The position numbers and the translations under genes are program-made. The notes under the pieces are model-generated. The model saw only the letters and a program-made list of their open reading frames with translations, was not told the origin of the DNA and did not search any database. Positions 51,993-64,000 of a DNA stretch of 64,000 nt are shown here, one piece after another. This DNA is from Agaricus subrufescens (lineage: Eukaryota > Basidiomycota > Agaricomycetes > Agaricales > Agaricaceae), in the NCBI GenBank assembly GCA_029945375.1, contig CM057057.1:930001-994000 (forward strand), read 5' to 3'. Numbering within the stretch: the first letter of the stretch is position 1; every line of letters starts with the position of its first letter.

Positions 51993-54900
51993 ATGATGTC
52001 TCTCAGTGATTTGTTCTACTCATTCCCAGTCAATGATCCTCTAATTCCAAATGCTGAACACCTATCATACTATGGAGCTGTCAAATCCAACAAGAAAAAG
52101 AGGATCTGTATCTGCTGCTTTGAGTCCCTTCTGAAAGAGAAGCAAGATGCTGAAGAAGTGAAGGAAAGGGAGGATCCTGCTTATACTTGGATAAGTGATG
52201 ATGCACTTCGGCAAGAGAGTAAGTTTAAACATGGTTAAACATAAATTAATCAATAACACCTATTAGTCTAGCTTGTACCATTGCCAGCCCCGCACATTAT
52301 ATCTTCCAATAGTCAACAGCTTCTCAATCATATTGTGAAATTTTGCAAGTTCCAACCCACATCAATCAAGGATGCATTCAAATCCATCAAAAACTCAAAA
52401 AACCTAGATCAGAACCTTGAGGCCGATGTATCCGCAGCTGCAGGACCCTCAAACCCCGGTCCTCAGAGGTCATTGATTCCTGGACCATCAAATCAGTACT
52501 CTCCCTACCTTGGAACACGCCATTTTAACATACCCCTACTTCAAGATGATGAAGCCGATTCCTATGACTCTGTATCACAACATATTTCATGTTCACATTC
52601 CCTTCCCTCACATTTCCATTTATCTGGCTCAGCATCACAGCCAACATCCTGGGTAACATCACAACCAACATCACGATGTTACGGCCCCAGCCATTTTACG
52701 CGTGAAAATATATGTTTAATGCGGCTAGGTGTACGTAGTAAGTTCGAGAATGAACAATCGGTCACCCAGTTAGAGATAAGCTCAGTCAAGGACATGTGTG
52801 AAGAGAGGTTGACCTAGGGGACAGTCGAGATTGCATCCGCGATTCCTAGCAGGAAAACCATACTGCTAGGGGAAATATAACCGCGTTCAAGGACTTAAAA
52901 TGAAAGTCTTGAGACTGAGTCTAGGGAGGCTTTGCTGGGAATTATCATCGAGGTTGGCTATGGGATGGCTCGAGGACTTAGCGGAATGCAGTTCCTTCAG
53001 CGGACCTTATGCTAGACCGAAGCTATAACTACTACCTGCCTAGTAAGGAAAGGGCTAGGAAGTAGACGACTTACACATGTCGAGACTGAATTAACCTGAA
53101 GCGAGACTGTTGGAATTGTCGGTCGAGACTCTGGATCAGGCAGTAATAGTGATAATCTCGAAGCAACTAAAGGTGAGATAGAAGCGTAGTTTAATCGAGG
53201 ACATCTTATCGACAGGATAATCAGTGGGTGGTGCGCCTCGAGAGTTTCTAGACTAGGGTCTAGGGTTAGAAGCTCGTTAGCCAATGAGGAGTGGAAGATT
53301 AGGCAAGTGCGATGTTCAGTCGAGGAGACTGAATAGTCGAGACTGTTGATTGGTGGAGAAAGATGAGTCGAGGAGACTATACCCATTCAGTGCTGGATAC
53401 AGACTTGGTTATCTGTTTCATATTTGTTTATTTTGTCTCAGTTTTTTATTGTGTATCGTATATAGTCGCCAGTCGAGGACGAGGTTCGGAATCGAATCTT
53501 TGCCCAAGCGCTGTGCAAGTGAAATTGAGTTTGGTTAAACTTTGCAGTGTTCTAAGCATTTCTTGAGTTCTTTCTCGACTCGGAAGGTCTTGTGTTCTGC
53601 TCAAGAGAGTATCTTCACTGGTCTAATAGGATCGCGATAGCATTCGGTGCTAGCTCGACTTGTCTTGCAGTCTGTCTCGAAGCGCGAAGGCAGGTCAAGG
53701 CTCTCCGAGTTTGTTGAGGCATCACTAGGGCGGATTCGCTACCCCTCCTAGATAGGTGTCTAACCCATTCTATTGAGGACAGTCGTCGCGAGCTTAGCCA
53801 CTCGTCGCAAAGGTTCTAATTGAAACGGCATAGGTCTGGAAGAGGTTTCTATTCAGTCGAGACTTGTTTCACATTTCTATTCTACCCCTATTTTCATTTA
53901 ATACTTAATCGAGACGCTTACTTTCACTTTCTTTCTGATTTATTCTCCCCACAAACCGCACTCGAGACTCGGTGTAATTCAAAGGGTTGCATTCGCATTC
54001 GATTTTATATTTTTTTATATTTTATTTTCCATATTCACACCAATCTAGTCTCTTCAACGACCAGTATCACGCTTGGGTAGCATTCAATCTGGACCTTTCT
54101 GGGATGACATCACTAAATCCTGTTTTGAGCAAGCTGTAATTTGTTTGATTGCAGCTTGTGATCTTCCCTTGAATTTCATTGAAAATCCAGAATGGAATCA
54201 ATTTCATGAAGAGTGGATCCCGGGATCCTCTTCTATCAGTAGAAAAGTTCTAGGAGGTCATGTATTAAGAGAAACTGTCAGTAATTATCGGAAAATGACA
54301 GAAGAAATTGTAAAGGGAAAAAATGTCACTCTTCAAAGTGATGGTTGGACTGGTCGCAACCACCGCTGCCTCAACACATTTATGGTGAACATAAATGAGA
54401 TGAAACAGGTATAGTTTTAATGTTTTATTATATGTTCAATTGTAAACATGTCACTTGCAGATTTTCACCATTGAAGTCAAAGACATCACAGAGCATCGCA
54501 AATTCGCCAACTTATTCCTGCAAGACCTCACTACAGTCTATGACAAGTTGACCACAAAATGGGAGGCAAATGTGGTTGCAATTGTGATGGATGCAGCTGG
54601 TGATGCTCGGTGTGCCAAGAAGCAATTTGGGAGCACTCACCATGACGTCGTCATGATTGATTGTTATGTGCATCAGATAAATCTGGTTGTAACAGATTTT
54701 TTCAAATCTCACTCTCTGATTATCGCATATATCAAGAAGGCAATGGAATTGATTAGCTGGCTACAAGCAAAACCCTGGGTCTTGGATGCCCTTGGGCTTA
54801 CCGTAATTTCACTGGTGATCACTCATTGGACTGCACACTATCATGCGCTGCAGAGACTGCTTGTTCTTTATCCCTGCTTATGGTTTCTTGTCATGGAAGA

Positions 54901-56381
54901 CAAGGTTGCTGCACCTGAGAAGCAAGTTTTTACTGCACATGATTCAGCAGGACAAGAGAAGAAGAAGAGAATGTTTGATATTATTGAAGATAATAGTTTT
55001 TGGCATGGAATCGCTCTGTGAGTATTGATAATTTGTATCTAACATTTATTTAATAATTTTAAGCATCACTCATTACCTTGAGCCACTCACAATTGCAGCT
55101 AATATCACACAAGCTTCATTCTGCCACATGGACCAAGTGTTGATAACACTCGGTTTCTTAATGAAGCTCTATACGGCTAATGATATGTCCCATGATCCTA
55201 ATCTTCAACAATCAATTATTTCAAGTATTGAATGTCGATGGGCAAATACTGATCAAGAAGTCTTTGTCGCAGCTGTAGTCGTGAATCCATTCTTTCAGAC
55301 CCGGTTATTTGAGAATGATCCAACCAGATTTAATTTCCATCAAATTAAAATCCTCCTTGAATGTTTATATAAACAATTTTTTAAATCAGACCCACCGCCC
55401 CAGTTATCCATTCACACATGGGAGTTTCTCAGGGGAACAGGTCGCTTTTCTAACATTGATATGCTCACTCAAGAAACATTAGAATATGCCCATGCGAATG
55501 TAAGTAACAATATTGAAATTATTTATTATTTCTAAACTTTTAATTTAATAGGGCTTACAACCCGATCCTATTGCGCAGTTCTGGGACTTTGAAATAGGTG
55601 GACGTCCCATTGAGCAGGACTGTCCTTTTGCCCGGTTTGCTATTCATATCCTCTCAATATCAGCAAATTTGGCCTCCTGTGAACACCTATTTAGCTCATA
55701 TGAGAACATCGAACATCTTAACAAAACTTCGGAATTGATTATCTACAGCAACACTTTCACAACTTGGCAAAGTTAAGCTTCATGTTCATGATGAACATGT
55801 TCGCTCAGGAGATATGAAAACAAGAATGAGACGACATTCTGGAGTCCCCACATTTGATTGTACTTCACATGATCGGGTTGATGCAAGATCTCTACATTCT
55901 GCAAAGTTTAAGTTAGCGGTTACAGGTATTTTTGTTTATTCTTATATCTATTGTTGTCTGAATATCTCATTACTTGTCAGAAATATTCCAAAGAAATGCC
56001 CCTCTTCACAAGGATGCTATGGATTATGACCAAGATCAAAATCAAGGTCAAAATCACGATCAACATCAAAATCAACATCAGAAGGAAGAAAAAGATATCA
56101 ATTCATTCTTTGGTATCATTTCTACCCAGTCACATCTAGCTGGTGAGGAACTTGAAGTTGATAGTGGTTCATTGTCTGTTTCAGATAAGTGGGCCCAAAT
56201 CCCACTTTTGGGGTTGTTTCAATTAGATTCCTCATATTGGGAGTCTCTCTATGGGCGGTTTGTGGCCTTGAATTTTGAAGATGAGCTTGATCTTTATAAA
56301 TTACTTGATCAGGATGCTGATGGAGATCTTGTGGGTGATGAGGGTTTTGATTCGTCAACAGGAGCTATACTTGTGTTATAA
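51993..56381 (+). pseudogene. hAT-family transposase, interrupted and decayed
   Basis: An ATG at 51993 opens a first exon (226 nt) with a Cys pair (RICICCFESLL), followed by a Ser/Pro-rich linker from 52272. A 1.39-kb insertion splits the gene at 52675. Coding resumes in frame at 54071 with the hAT core: LQSDGWTGRNHRCLNTF, VVAIVMDAAGDARCAKKQFG, DCYVHQINLVVTDFF and THWTAHYHALQRLL. After introns at about 54411-54459 and 55021-55066 come the C-terminal exons with FARFAIHILSISANLASCEHLFSS, the dimerisation region. There a frameshift (about 55712) and a TGA at 55736-55738 break it. An acidic/Gln-rich tail ends at 56381. Family identity is clear; this copy cannot make a full enzyme. Confidence 0.8.
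52670..54071 (+). mobile_element. 1.39-kb non-coding insertion in the hAT gene, solo-LTR-like
   Basis: ATCACG occurs at both edges (52670-52675 and 54066-54071), and the hAT frame is continuous if one copy and the insert are ignored. The insert begins ATGTTACGGCCCCAGCC, close to the TGTTACGG start I associate with Ty3-type LTRs in mushrooms, and has no reading frame for gag or pol. It ends CGACCAGT, not a clean CA, so the solo-LTR call is tentative. The word GTCGAG recurs about a dozen times across it, often as GTCGAGACT. Confidence 0.65.
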
Positions 56382-56400
56382 TGTAAATGATTGAGGTGGG

Positions 56401-56856
56401 TGTTGAAACTACGCTATAATTGTTTGGAGGTCCACAGGAGTCCATGGACCTATAAAGCTATTATCTGGAACCTTCTACGGCTCCAGTATTTTGCTACACA
56501 TTGTCAGGGATCATGGTGATGAACTATGATCCAATATTACAATGAATATTCACCAGTAAACCAATCAACTCATATGCATTATGTTTATTCCTTTATTCTA
56601 TCATGTTCTATGCTCCTTTTGTTTAGTATACATCTACTCTGTTCCATCTCCAAATATGTACTTTGTCATAGAAGACTCTTGTATATAAGAAGGAAAATGT
56701 CTCTGCATTTTCCTAGCTCAAAAATTCTGAATATTTCGTTCACTATTACTTTCACTCTTATTTGAACTCGATCTAAGCATCTATCTCTTACAAATCATCT
56801 ATACAGGTGTGTGTCGCACTTTGTGCCCCTGCGTGAGCTGCGTTGTTGCTTCGACA
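56401..56856 (+). repeat. Probable 5' LTR of the copia element
   Basis: The segment begins TGTTGAA and ends TTCGACA, near-perfect inverted ends of an LTR. It holds a TATA-like TATATAAG near 56685. Directly after it GGTTATGGGCCCC (56857) could be the primer binding site. The boundary is inferred because no second LTR is available for comparison. Confidence 0.6.
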
Positions 56857-57101
56857 GGTTATGGGCCCCGAGATGGCCGCTGGATATATGAACGGACATA
56901 ATCCATTGTATATCCATGGAGTATGACACTTCCTGTCAACCCTGGATGATCTCGGTAATATTCATTTGCTTCTCACGGAAGCAATATACTTTGTAAATTG
57001 TCCAAAGAACAAAGGGATATTTTTAACCCTACTCCATTTAATTCCATCTTACATATCTTTTCATAAATGAATCAATGGACTAACATTGCACATCTATACA
57101 G

Positions 57102-58565
57102 ATGTCTGCAAACAACGGAGTCTCTGCTAGCATTCCAGAACTGACTGGAATTAACTTTGCCAAATGGAACATTAAAATGAGAGCCTTCCTTGAGTCTCAC
57201 AATTTATGGGGCTACGTCTCTGGCTCAGTTCCTAAACTGTCTCCTGGTGATGATTCTTTGGCTGACTGGAGCGGCAAAGATGAACAGGCCACTGGCTTCA
57301 TTACCCTTTGTCTTCACTCTTCTCTTCTCCATCATGTCGCTCCAGATGTCACCGGCAAGTCACTCTGGGATGCCCTCATTGCGTCCTATGGAACTCCTGG
57401 CACAGCCTTGATATACTCGGAATTCCAGAACATCATGAGGATCCGCATATCTCCTGACCAGGACCCTACTGCTGACTTGAATAGTCTTCGGGCATTGTTC
57501 AGTTGTCTCACTGCAGCTGATGCAAAATATTCCATCGCTAGTGAGCTGCAAGTGATGATTCTCCTTGCTGCCTTACCCTCTGACTGGGATGGGGTCGCTT
57601 CTACCATTCTTGCCACTACCAAATCTACCAGTCTCACTTTTGACAACATTGCCATTGCCATCAAGGAGGAGTACGTCTGCCATTCATCCAACCCTTCTGC
57701 ATCCATGTCCCGTACTTCTGGTCTGAAACATAAAGGAGATCAGAATCCTTACTGGAAAAACCAAAAGGGGCACGGTAAATTCTCGCACAAAAATAGGGAA
57801 GCAGATGGACGGCAGAACGATACGCAGAAGTCAAATTACAATTGGAATTCACATAGAGGACATGGCAACTTTAGAGGTAGAGGGCATAATCATTCCCAAT
57901 GACACCCAAATCACTCCCAGAATCATAATCACTCTCATAATAACTCCAACGATGCTCAAACCTCAAACTCGAGCATTGAATTTGCATCCCCATCCATATT
58001 CCATTCCCTCTTTCCAGTTCCATCCACTGCCGATTTTCCTACCCATTACCATCCATCCCTGACTCCACATGAGATACGCCTTTGTAACCTCAGGGCTTAT
58101 CGCGCCCACAAAAAGAGGGTGGAATCCATGTCTTCAGATGTCTCTGTTGGTTTGGGAAGGCTTATTGATCGAATTATTCTGGTGGGGTCGTCCCCACTTC
58201 CTATCATTCCTTTAATTGATAGGATCTCCTCTCTGCAACCAAGTGGAGACAAGGATGAGACTAGGGAATCAAACAGCGATGGAAGCAAAAGTGGCTCTGA
58301 GGACAACAGCCTTGAACCTCAGGATAATGAGGAAGCTCACCTCCCTGACACAAGTCATTCCTCCCATGTCACCATTGATACCCTTAACAATGGGGTTGAA
58401 GATGAGATTGATTTAGGTGATGATGAGCAACCTTATGCTGAGGACAAAAATGAAGGAGAACCTGTGGAGGACTCAGGCTCGGATGACTCATCTGAAGAGG
58501 CAGTTGCCACAGAACTTGAGCAAAGTTCCTTCCACTCGGAACCTGATGTTCCGGTGAAGAGATGA
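57102..58565 (+). pseudogene. copia gag with one premature stop
   Basis: The ATG at 57102 opens a gag of the UBN2 type: the N-terminus (LTGINFAKWNIKMRAFLES) and SLWDALIASYGTPG match copia gag. A basic Gly/His/Asn-rich stretch follows but no clear CCHC knuckle. A TGA at 57900-57902 interrupts, and the same frame then continues with a His/Asn-rich part and an acidic region (EDSGSDDSSEEA) to 58565. A single CGA to TGA change would explain the stop. Confidence 0.75.
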
Positions 58566-59944
58566 TGATGTGCAGAAATATAAATCTTTTTTAGATAGTT
58601 AAATAATCACTAGTCATTCTCGAAATAGTTCGTGGGGAGATTTTATATCAGAAGTCAATAGACAGTTGTTAATATGTTTTTGGGTTTTCGCTTTATTTGT
58701 TTTATAGGATGTTTTTCTGAGTTTATAGATTTATATATATATGGTTTTTATAAAAGAAACTTTGAGTATAGATGGACTGCACAGATTCAAAGTTGGATAT
58801 GTTCATGAAGCGAATTTAACTATGCTGTTTTGCTAAGACAGACGACTTATTCAAACAATGTGGGTAGATATCAGCTTTGATAGCAACTTAGTGAGAGGCC
58901 ACCGACTAATATCTACAAACTATAAAGGCTATCGGACCACACCACTCCAAGGATATGGTTCACGAAATCCAATTTAGCTATCACAGAGATATCACACACT
59001 GTCAAGAAGTTGTAGCTTCTGATGCTCTTCTCAATAATATCTTTCCTTAAATCTGACTTTTTTAAGACAGGTTTTCGATTTCAATCTCGAGTTCTATTTT
59101 GGGACGTATATAAGTCCGAAGCAACAGATATACAGTCTCTACAATAATAATCACAGGCTCACGATGTACTAATTGCAGAGTGCAGGGAAGACTGATTACT
59201 TGCCCTTTACTCTCTATCTACTCACATTTTTATACGTACTAGTTAGACCCCTATGCTCACTAAGCTCGTCCTTCTTACTAATTAATTAATCATCATTTCA
59301 CTACTTCTCGAGTCATCTCTATTTCCGCAGTCGGGTATTTCAGCTAAGATGGCTGTGCATTAATCAGCGCTGCAGCCACTACTGCTGATGACCTGACTGA
59401 TGTATGATTCAGCAATTCCCATGTAATCGAGAGCTATCTTATCACCAGATCTTTCATTCATTGCTTTACTAGATATGTCGGTCTGGAAAGCACTGTAAAC
59501 CAGATTTCCTTTTTGTGTAGATAGGTATCATGTTACCCTTTTCTTTGGTCATACTTCGGTGTTTAGGCGAAGCGCCACTCGCAAATGACTAGTAAGGACA
59601 CGACCAGAATGTGGAAGTCTCCGCAAGATCAGATACACTAGGCTACCACTATTGATTGTTAGCTAAGTCCCTATGCCTTTCTTTATTCGCAAACTTGCAG
59701 GATGTGGTCACTTTATTGGAACTTTTCGGTTGAGCATATGCTAACTGTCAGGCCATATTCCTCCCGTTAGTACACTTTTCCTAATGGGGACCCTCGCTAC
59801 TTTACGTAGGATATTTTCGTGTTTGTAGTAAGTCATTTGCCCTTCGTGAGGCCTTCCGTTGTATGCACTCTATAACGTAGATACTCTTCTAGATATCGTC
59901 ATTCTGGTTTCTTATTTTGCCTTTCGAGATCTAATTATTTTTCA
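58566..59944. other. 1.38-kb non-coding insert or spacer inside the copia element
   Basis: No reading frame of use between gag and protease, although copia elements normally have them adjacent. The stretch contains TATA-like words near 58735 and a pyrimidine tract with CAG just before coding resumes (59944). It may be a nested solo LTR, but I could not find a clear target duplication. It is not obviously similar to the 1.39-kb insert in the hAT gene. Confidence 0.5.
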
Positions 59945-61591
59945 GCCTTATCACCGGGAGCTTTTGCTACCGCAGAAAGTGACTTTGAAATGGTCATGGC
60001 AAACGCATATGACATGCAAGTAGCCTTTATTCATGACACACGAATTACTTCTCATAATTCATCACAGACCAGTCTACGAGGACAAGGAATACTATCTCCC
60101 AATAGTGTCCGCAGAAATTCAGATGTAGACATGTCAGATGATTCAAAGTGTTGTTATGAATTGCTAGCTCCTGTTGTAATGCATGACAATCTAATTAATC
60201 GTTCCACTTGCAAGATCTGCAATAAAGCTGATTCAATTTCATCTCATAAATGTGTCTACTGGCTGTTTGATTCCGGTGCATCATCTCATTTTACATTTGA
60301 ACAAAAGGATTTCATAGAGTATCAGGAACTCTCAAATCCTATTCTAGTAGAAACCGCAAATAAAGATGCACCACTTCGAATCATTGGCACAGGGACAGTG
60401 ATCATCAATCATGATATCATCTCTAAAGATGAAATGATCACTTGGACAACATAACTGTGGCCGGTCATGCATATGCCAGGATCCGGACAGAGACTTATCT
60501 CCACCGGACAATTGACCAAACAAGGATTAACTATCATTTCTATGGCAGAGAACACTTCAGTACTTGACTCAAAAAGTCATACAATGTTCATGGTGCATAA
60601 GGGCAGAATAAAAGGGACCCTCCATTACCTTAAATCTGAAGTCCTTCTAAGCGAAGAACTAGGAATGGTCAGATCAGTCATCGTTGATCAAAACTTTACA
60701 TGGCATTGACGCTTGGGACATCCATCCTTGAGAGTCCTATACCATACACCTGACAACGTTCAGGGGATGCCGGATCAACTTCGCAATCTACCCAAGGGTC
60801 TAATATGTCCCGGATGCGCATTAGGGAAAATGCATCAGAAACCTTTCCCTGAATCTGTCAAAAGGGCTAAGCAACCTCGAGATTTAATACACTCCGATCT
60901 AATGGAATATCCATCATTATCATATCACAAGCACAGATGGGTCATCACCTTTTATGATGACTTTTTGTCCTATGTACATATCACTTCCCTCCATGAAAAA
61001 TTGGGCATGTTTGAAGCTTTCAAACAATTCAAATCTATTGTTGAAAACAAACTCGATTCACGCATTAAAAGACTTCGATCTGATTGAGGGGGAGAGTTTA
61101 TGTCAAATGTGTTCAAGAAGTTTCTCTTAGACAATGGTATCACTCACGAAACGAGTGCTGCAGACGTTCATCAACAGAATGGCCACACGGAAAGAATAAT
61201 CCGCACTCTCTGCAAAAAATCCCAATGCATGCGAATGGAAGCCTCACTACTGGATTCCTATTGGGAATTCACATTGGAAACAGCTGTTCATTTACACAAT
61301 CGCACTCCATTGTCTAGGAGAAACTGGATGACTCCATTTGAGTTGTGGAACAGTCATAAACCTGACATTTCGTACCTAAGAACGTTTGGATGCACGGCAT
61401 ATGTTTTCATCCCACAGAATCAGCGCCAGAACAAACTGTCACCTGCATCTGAGCTGATGGTTTTCATTGGCTATGAGCCAGGATCAAAAGTGTATTGCTT
61501 CATGAGGATTCAAAGAGGCTTCTCAATTTATGTTGGCACAATGGCGTTGTTTGATGAAACCTGGTTTCCAAGATCTTCAGACCATAATTGA
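59945..61591 (+). pseudogene. copia pol, protease and integrase part, with stops
   Basis: WLFDSGASSHFTF is the aspartic protease site. RLISTGQLTKQGL and LGHPSLRVLYHTPDN with CPGCALGKMHQKPF form the pre-integrase zinc region. The integrase core shows DLIHSDLMEYP (first Asp), RLRSD (second Asp) directly before a stop and GGEF, and HQQNGHTERIIRTL (Glu). Stops lie at 60452-60454 (TAA), 60707-60709 (TGA, before RLGH, where Arg is usual) and 61085-61087 (TGA, before GGEF, where Arg is usual), all with the frame kept on both sides. A frameshift follows near 61590. Confidence 0.85.
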
Positions 61592-62863
61592 CCAGGCTTT
61601 GGGAACATACAATCCAATATGCTGGATTCAATGCTTCCTACACCATCTGTGATGAGCCAAACCCTGTTGTGCCTCCATCTCACTCGGTAGACAATGTGCA
61701 AAACTACTCACCTCCAAGTACTCCAAAAAAGAGGTTGCAAAGTCCTACCAACTCTCTTTCACCACCGCCACGACCCAAACCTAAACGCGTTCTTCCTAAA
61801 CGGAATCCCCTCCCTCTTGACCACACTGATGGTTCTGTGCCTGAGGATAGACCACCATCTCCAATGCCACCTCGTAAAGTTTTGCGTCCTAGAAACGCTA
61901 TACGACCCCCTGCACGACCTGGTAACATTCATGGTGATCACCATGCGCCAGTTGACATCACTGGGTCTTCCTCCTCGAGAAATGAGGTTCCTGATGCGAG
62001 TCCTGGCATTGACGTCGCTAGACTAGCACAGGAAGGGGGAGGTCTCTTTATCAAATATCTTCTTTCAATGGCATACAATGCACAATCAAACCATGTAACT
62101 CAGACATTTAAAGAAGTTCTCAACCTTCCTGAAGGTGTTAAGAACGATTGGCTTGATGGTGCTTGTCAGGAAGAATTAGATGCTTTGAAAACTCGAGGAG
62201 TATATAAGCTGGTCACCTTACCTAAGAACCGAAAAGCAATTAAAAATTGCTGGGTCTTCAGTGTTAAATTGGATGGATGAAAGAGAGTGTGCCTAGTAGC
62301 CAAAGGTTTCTCCCAAGTGGAGGGAGTGGACTTTGACAAGCTGTTCTCTCCAGTCATCAGGTTCGAAACCGTTCGCCTCCTCCTATCCTTAGCAGCCCTG
62401 GAAGACTGGGACCTCGAAGCTCTTGATGTCAAAACGGCATTCCTCTATGGTAAATTAGATGAAGAGATCTACATGGAACAGCCGGAAGGTTTTAGCATAC
62501 CTGGAAAAGAGTGAATGGTCTGGAGATTGCATAGAGCCTTGTATGGCCTAAAGCAAGCTAGCCTTGCATGGTGGTGAGAGATGAACTCATCCATGCAATT
62601 ATTAGGCTTCAAACAAATCTCCTCAGATGCAGGAGTTTTCATTTTCCAAAAAGGTGACTTGGTTGTTATAGTGATTGTTTATGTCAATGACGCCCTCTTT
62701 ATGGAAAATGACAAGACTTCTGCTTCTGAAAAAGAACAAATTCATGAAAAAGTGGGAATGTCATGATCTAGGGGAAGCAAAAGAATTTCTGGGAATGACT
62801 ATAACCAGAAACCGTCACAAGAGGACAGTATATCTTGACCAAAGGACTGGGGCAGGGGACTGA
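61588..62863 (+). pseudogene. copia pol, reverse transcriptase part, truncated
   Basis: A Pro/Ser-rich linker leads into RT: LVAKGFSQVEGVDFDKLFSP, LEALDVKTAFLYGKLDEEI, WRLHRALYGLKQASLAWW and IVYVNDALF. The catalytic YVDD reads YVND, a G to A change that would abolish activity. TGA stops lie at 62278-62280, 62512-62514 and 62575-62577 in one frame; a frameshift near 62755 follows. The frame ends at 62863 after VYLDQRTG, before RNase H. Confidence 0.85.
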
Positions 62864-62989
62864 TGTATACTGTCCATAACACATACAGCCCGCTGTATAA
62901 ACTACATACAGCTACCAGTACATTTTAGGCAACCTGTATAACTGCAGCAGTCATACAGTAGTTTACTTCTAGGGAGTAGGATCTTACCA

Positions 62990-64000
62990 CCATGGGATGT
63001 CAAACATGAGAGAATCCTAGTGAGATGAGAGAAACATGGATGGTAGGATTCTACTAGTGTACAGAAGGTGTGTGTAGTAGGATTCAACTTATAGAGGATG
63101 ACTGTGTGCAGTAAAATTCTACTATGGCAGAGTAAATGTGTGCAGTAGAATCCTACAGATGGAGAATATTTGTGTGTAGTAGAATTCTACTAATGGGGGA
63201 TAGCTGTGTGCAGTAGAAATTTACTAATGGAGGATAGTTGTGTGTAGTAGAATTCTACTAATGGGGATAGCTGTGTGCAGTAGAATTCTACTAATAGGGG
63301 GTAGCTATGTGTAATAGAATTCTACTAACAGGAGATAGCAGTGTGCAGTAGAATTCTACTAACAGGAGATAGCAGTGTGCAGTAGAATTCTACTAATAGG
63401 GGATAGCTGTGTGCAGTAGAATTCTACTAATAGGGGATAGCTGTGTGTAGTAGAATTCTACTAACAGGGGATAGCTGTGTGTAGTAGAATTCTACTAACA
63501 GGGGATAGCTGTGTGTAGTAGAATTCTACTAACAGGGGATAGCTGTGTGTAGTAGAATTCTACTAACAGTGGATAGCTGTATGCAGTAGAATTCTACTAA
63601 AAGGGGATAGCTGTGTGCAGTAGAATTCTACTAACAGGGGATAGCTGTGTATAGTAGAATTCTACTAATTGGGGATAGCTGTGTGCAGTAGAATTTTACT
63701 AATGGGGGTTAGCTGTGTGCAGTAGAAGTCTACTGATGGAGAATAGCTGTGTGCAGTAGAATTCTACTGATGGAGAATAGCTGTGTGCAGTAGAATTCTA
63801 CTAATGGGGAATAGTTGTGTGCAGTAGAATTCTACTAATGGGGGATAGCTGTGTGCAGTAGAATTCTACTAATGGGGGATAGCTGTGTGAGTAGAATTCT
63901 ACTGATGGAGACTAGCTGTGTGCAGTAGAATTCTAGTGATGGAGAATAGCTGTGTGCAGTAGAATTCTACTAATGAGGGATAGCTGTGTGCAGTAGAATT
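62990..64000 (+). repeat. 34-bp satellite with 14-bp palindrome, continues beyond the window
   Basis: About 27 units of roughly 34 bases: GGATAGCTGTGTGCAGTAGAATTCTACTAAYRG in essence, split by the reading of AGTAGAATTCTACT, a perfect palindrome with an EcoRI site. Spacing in the core is 33-34 bases. Units at the left edge (63020-63180) are eroded, the centre is nearly identical, and the array runs off the end of the window. Confidence 0.95.

Larger units (their letters stand above)
56401..62863 (+). mobile_element. Ty1/copia-like LTR retrotransposon, decayed and 3' truncated
   Basis: A probable 5' LTR is followed by gag and pol in one orientation: gag (57102-58565), a non-coding gap, protease, integrase and reverse transcriptase (59945-62863). 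The order protease-integrase-RT is diagnostic for copia. RNase H and the 3' LTR are absent; sequence homology ends at about 62863, just before the terminal satellite. At least seven in-frame stops and two frameshifts are present. Confidence 0.85.

Noticed and set aside
61588..61944. Minus-strand ORFs in the copia linker
   Set aside because: Antisense to the Pro/Ser-rich linker between integrase and RT; no motif.
63020..64000. CRISPR-like palindromic repeats
   Set aside because: The palindrome recurs with a near-constant 20-bp spacer of the same sequence, so it is a satellite.
1..64000. tRNA, rRNA or other classical RNA genes
   Set aside because: I looked for typical A-box and B-box pairs and rRNA words by eye and found none I could support; a tRNAscan-SE and Infernal run would decide.

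Overview
The window looks like nuclear DNA of a repeat-rich mushroom-forming fungus (Basidiomycota, Agaricomycetes). Evidence: many short spliceosomal introns (about 41-66 nt, GT..AG), and gene families I know from such genomes: a TET/JBP-type dioxygenase, a KDZ transposase, a fungal kinase-like gene, paired RNase H1 N-terminal domains, a DUF6589-like protein and a RecQ-like helicase fragment. Nothing is organised like a bacterial operon. Family names come from motif recognition only; no database search was run.

Layout. 1-6.5 kb: spliced genes of unknown function. 6.6-8.4 kb: small repeats (a 130-bp foldback element, a 157-bp tandem triplication, the first copy of a three-hairpin repeat). 8.4-18.2 kb: a TET/JBP dioxygenase gene cut in two by a complete 7.9-kb non-LTR retrotransposon (two intact ORFs, poly-A tail, 15-bp target duplication); the cut lies inside the HxD iron-binding motif. 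18.7-21.0 kb: a four-exon gene of unknown function. 21.2-29.1 kb: three adjacent DNA transposons sharing one terminal motif and CpG-rich subterminal arrays; the third carries an intact tnp2/CACTA-like transposase of 1,296 aa, the second a captured GMC-oxidoreductase fragment. 29.1-30.6 kb: a kinase-like gene missing its 5' end. 30.8-36.2 kb: arrays of the three-hairpin repeat (period about 308 bp) around small genes, including a neat five-exon gene. 36.5-38.7 kb: a satellite whose every unit looks like an exon plus an intron.

39.2-48.3 kb: a composite KDZ element bounded by inverted 30-bp minisatellites; it holds a KDZ transposase (-), a 415-aa gene with two RNase H1 N-like domains (-) and an accessory gene (+). 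48.5-51.7 kb: helicase fragment, DUF6589-like remnant and inverted-repeat elements. 52.0-56.4 kb: a decayed hAT transposase with a 1.39-kb non-coding insertion. 56.4-62.9 kb: a decayed Ty1/copia element, 3' truncated. 62.9-64.0 kb: a 34-bp satellite with a 14-bp palindrome that runs off the window.

The main story is a dense nest of mobile elements of different ages. The LINE and the tnp2-like gene are intact. The copia and hAT copies (and one site in KDZ) carry stop codons, mostly TGA where Arg is expected, as repeated CGA to TGA (5-methyl-CpG deamination) would give. A DNA-oxidising dioxygenase family lies in the same region but is itself interrupted.
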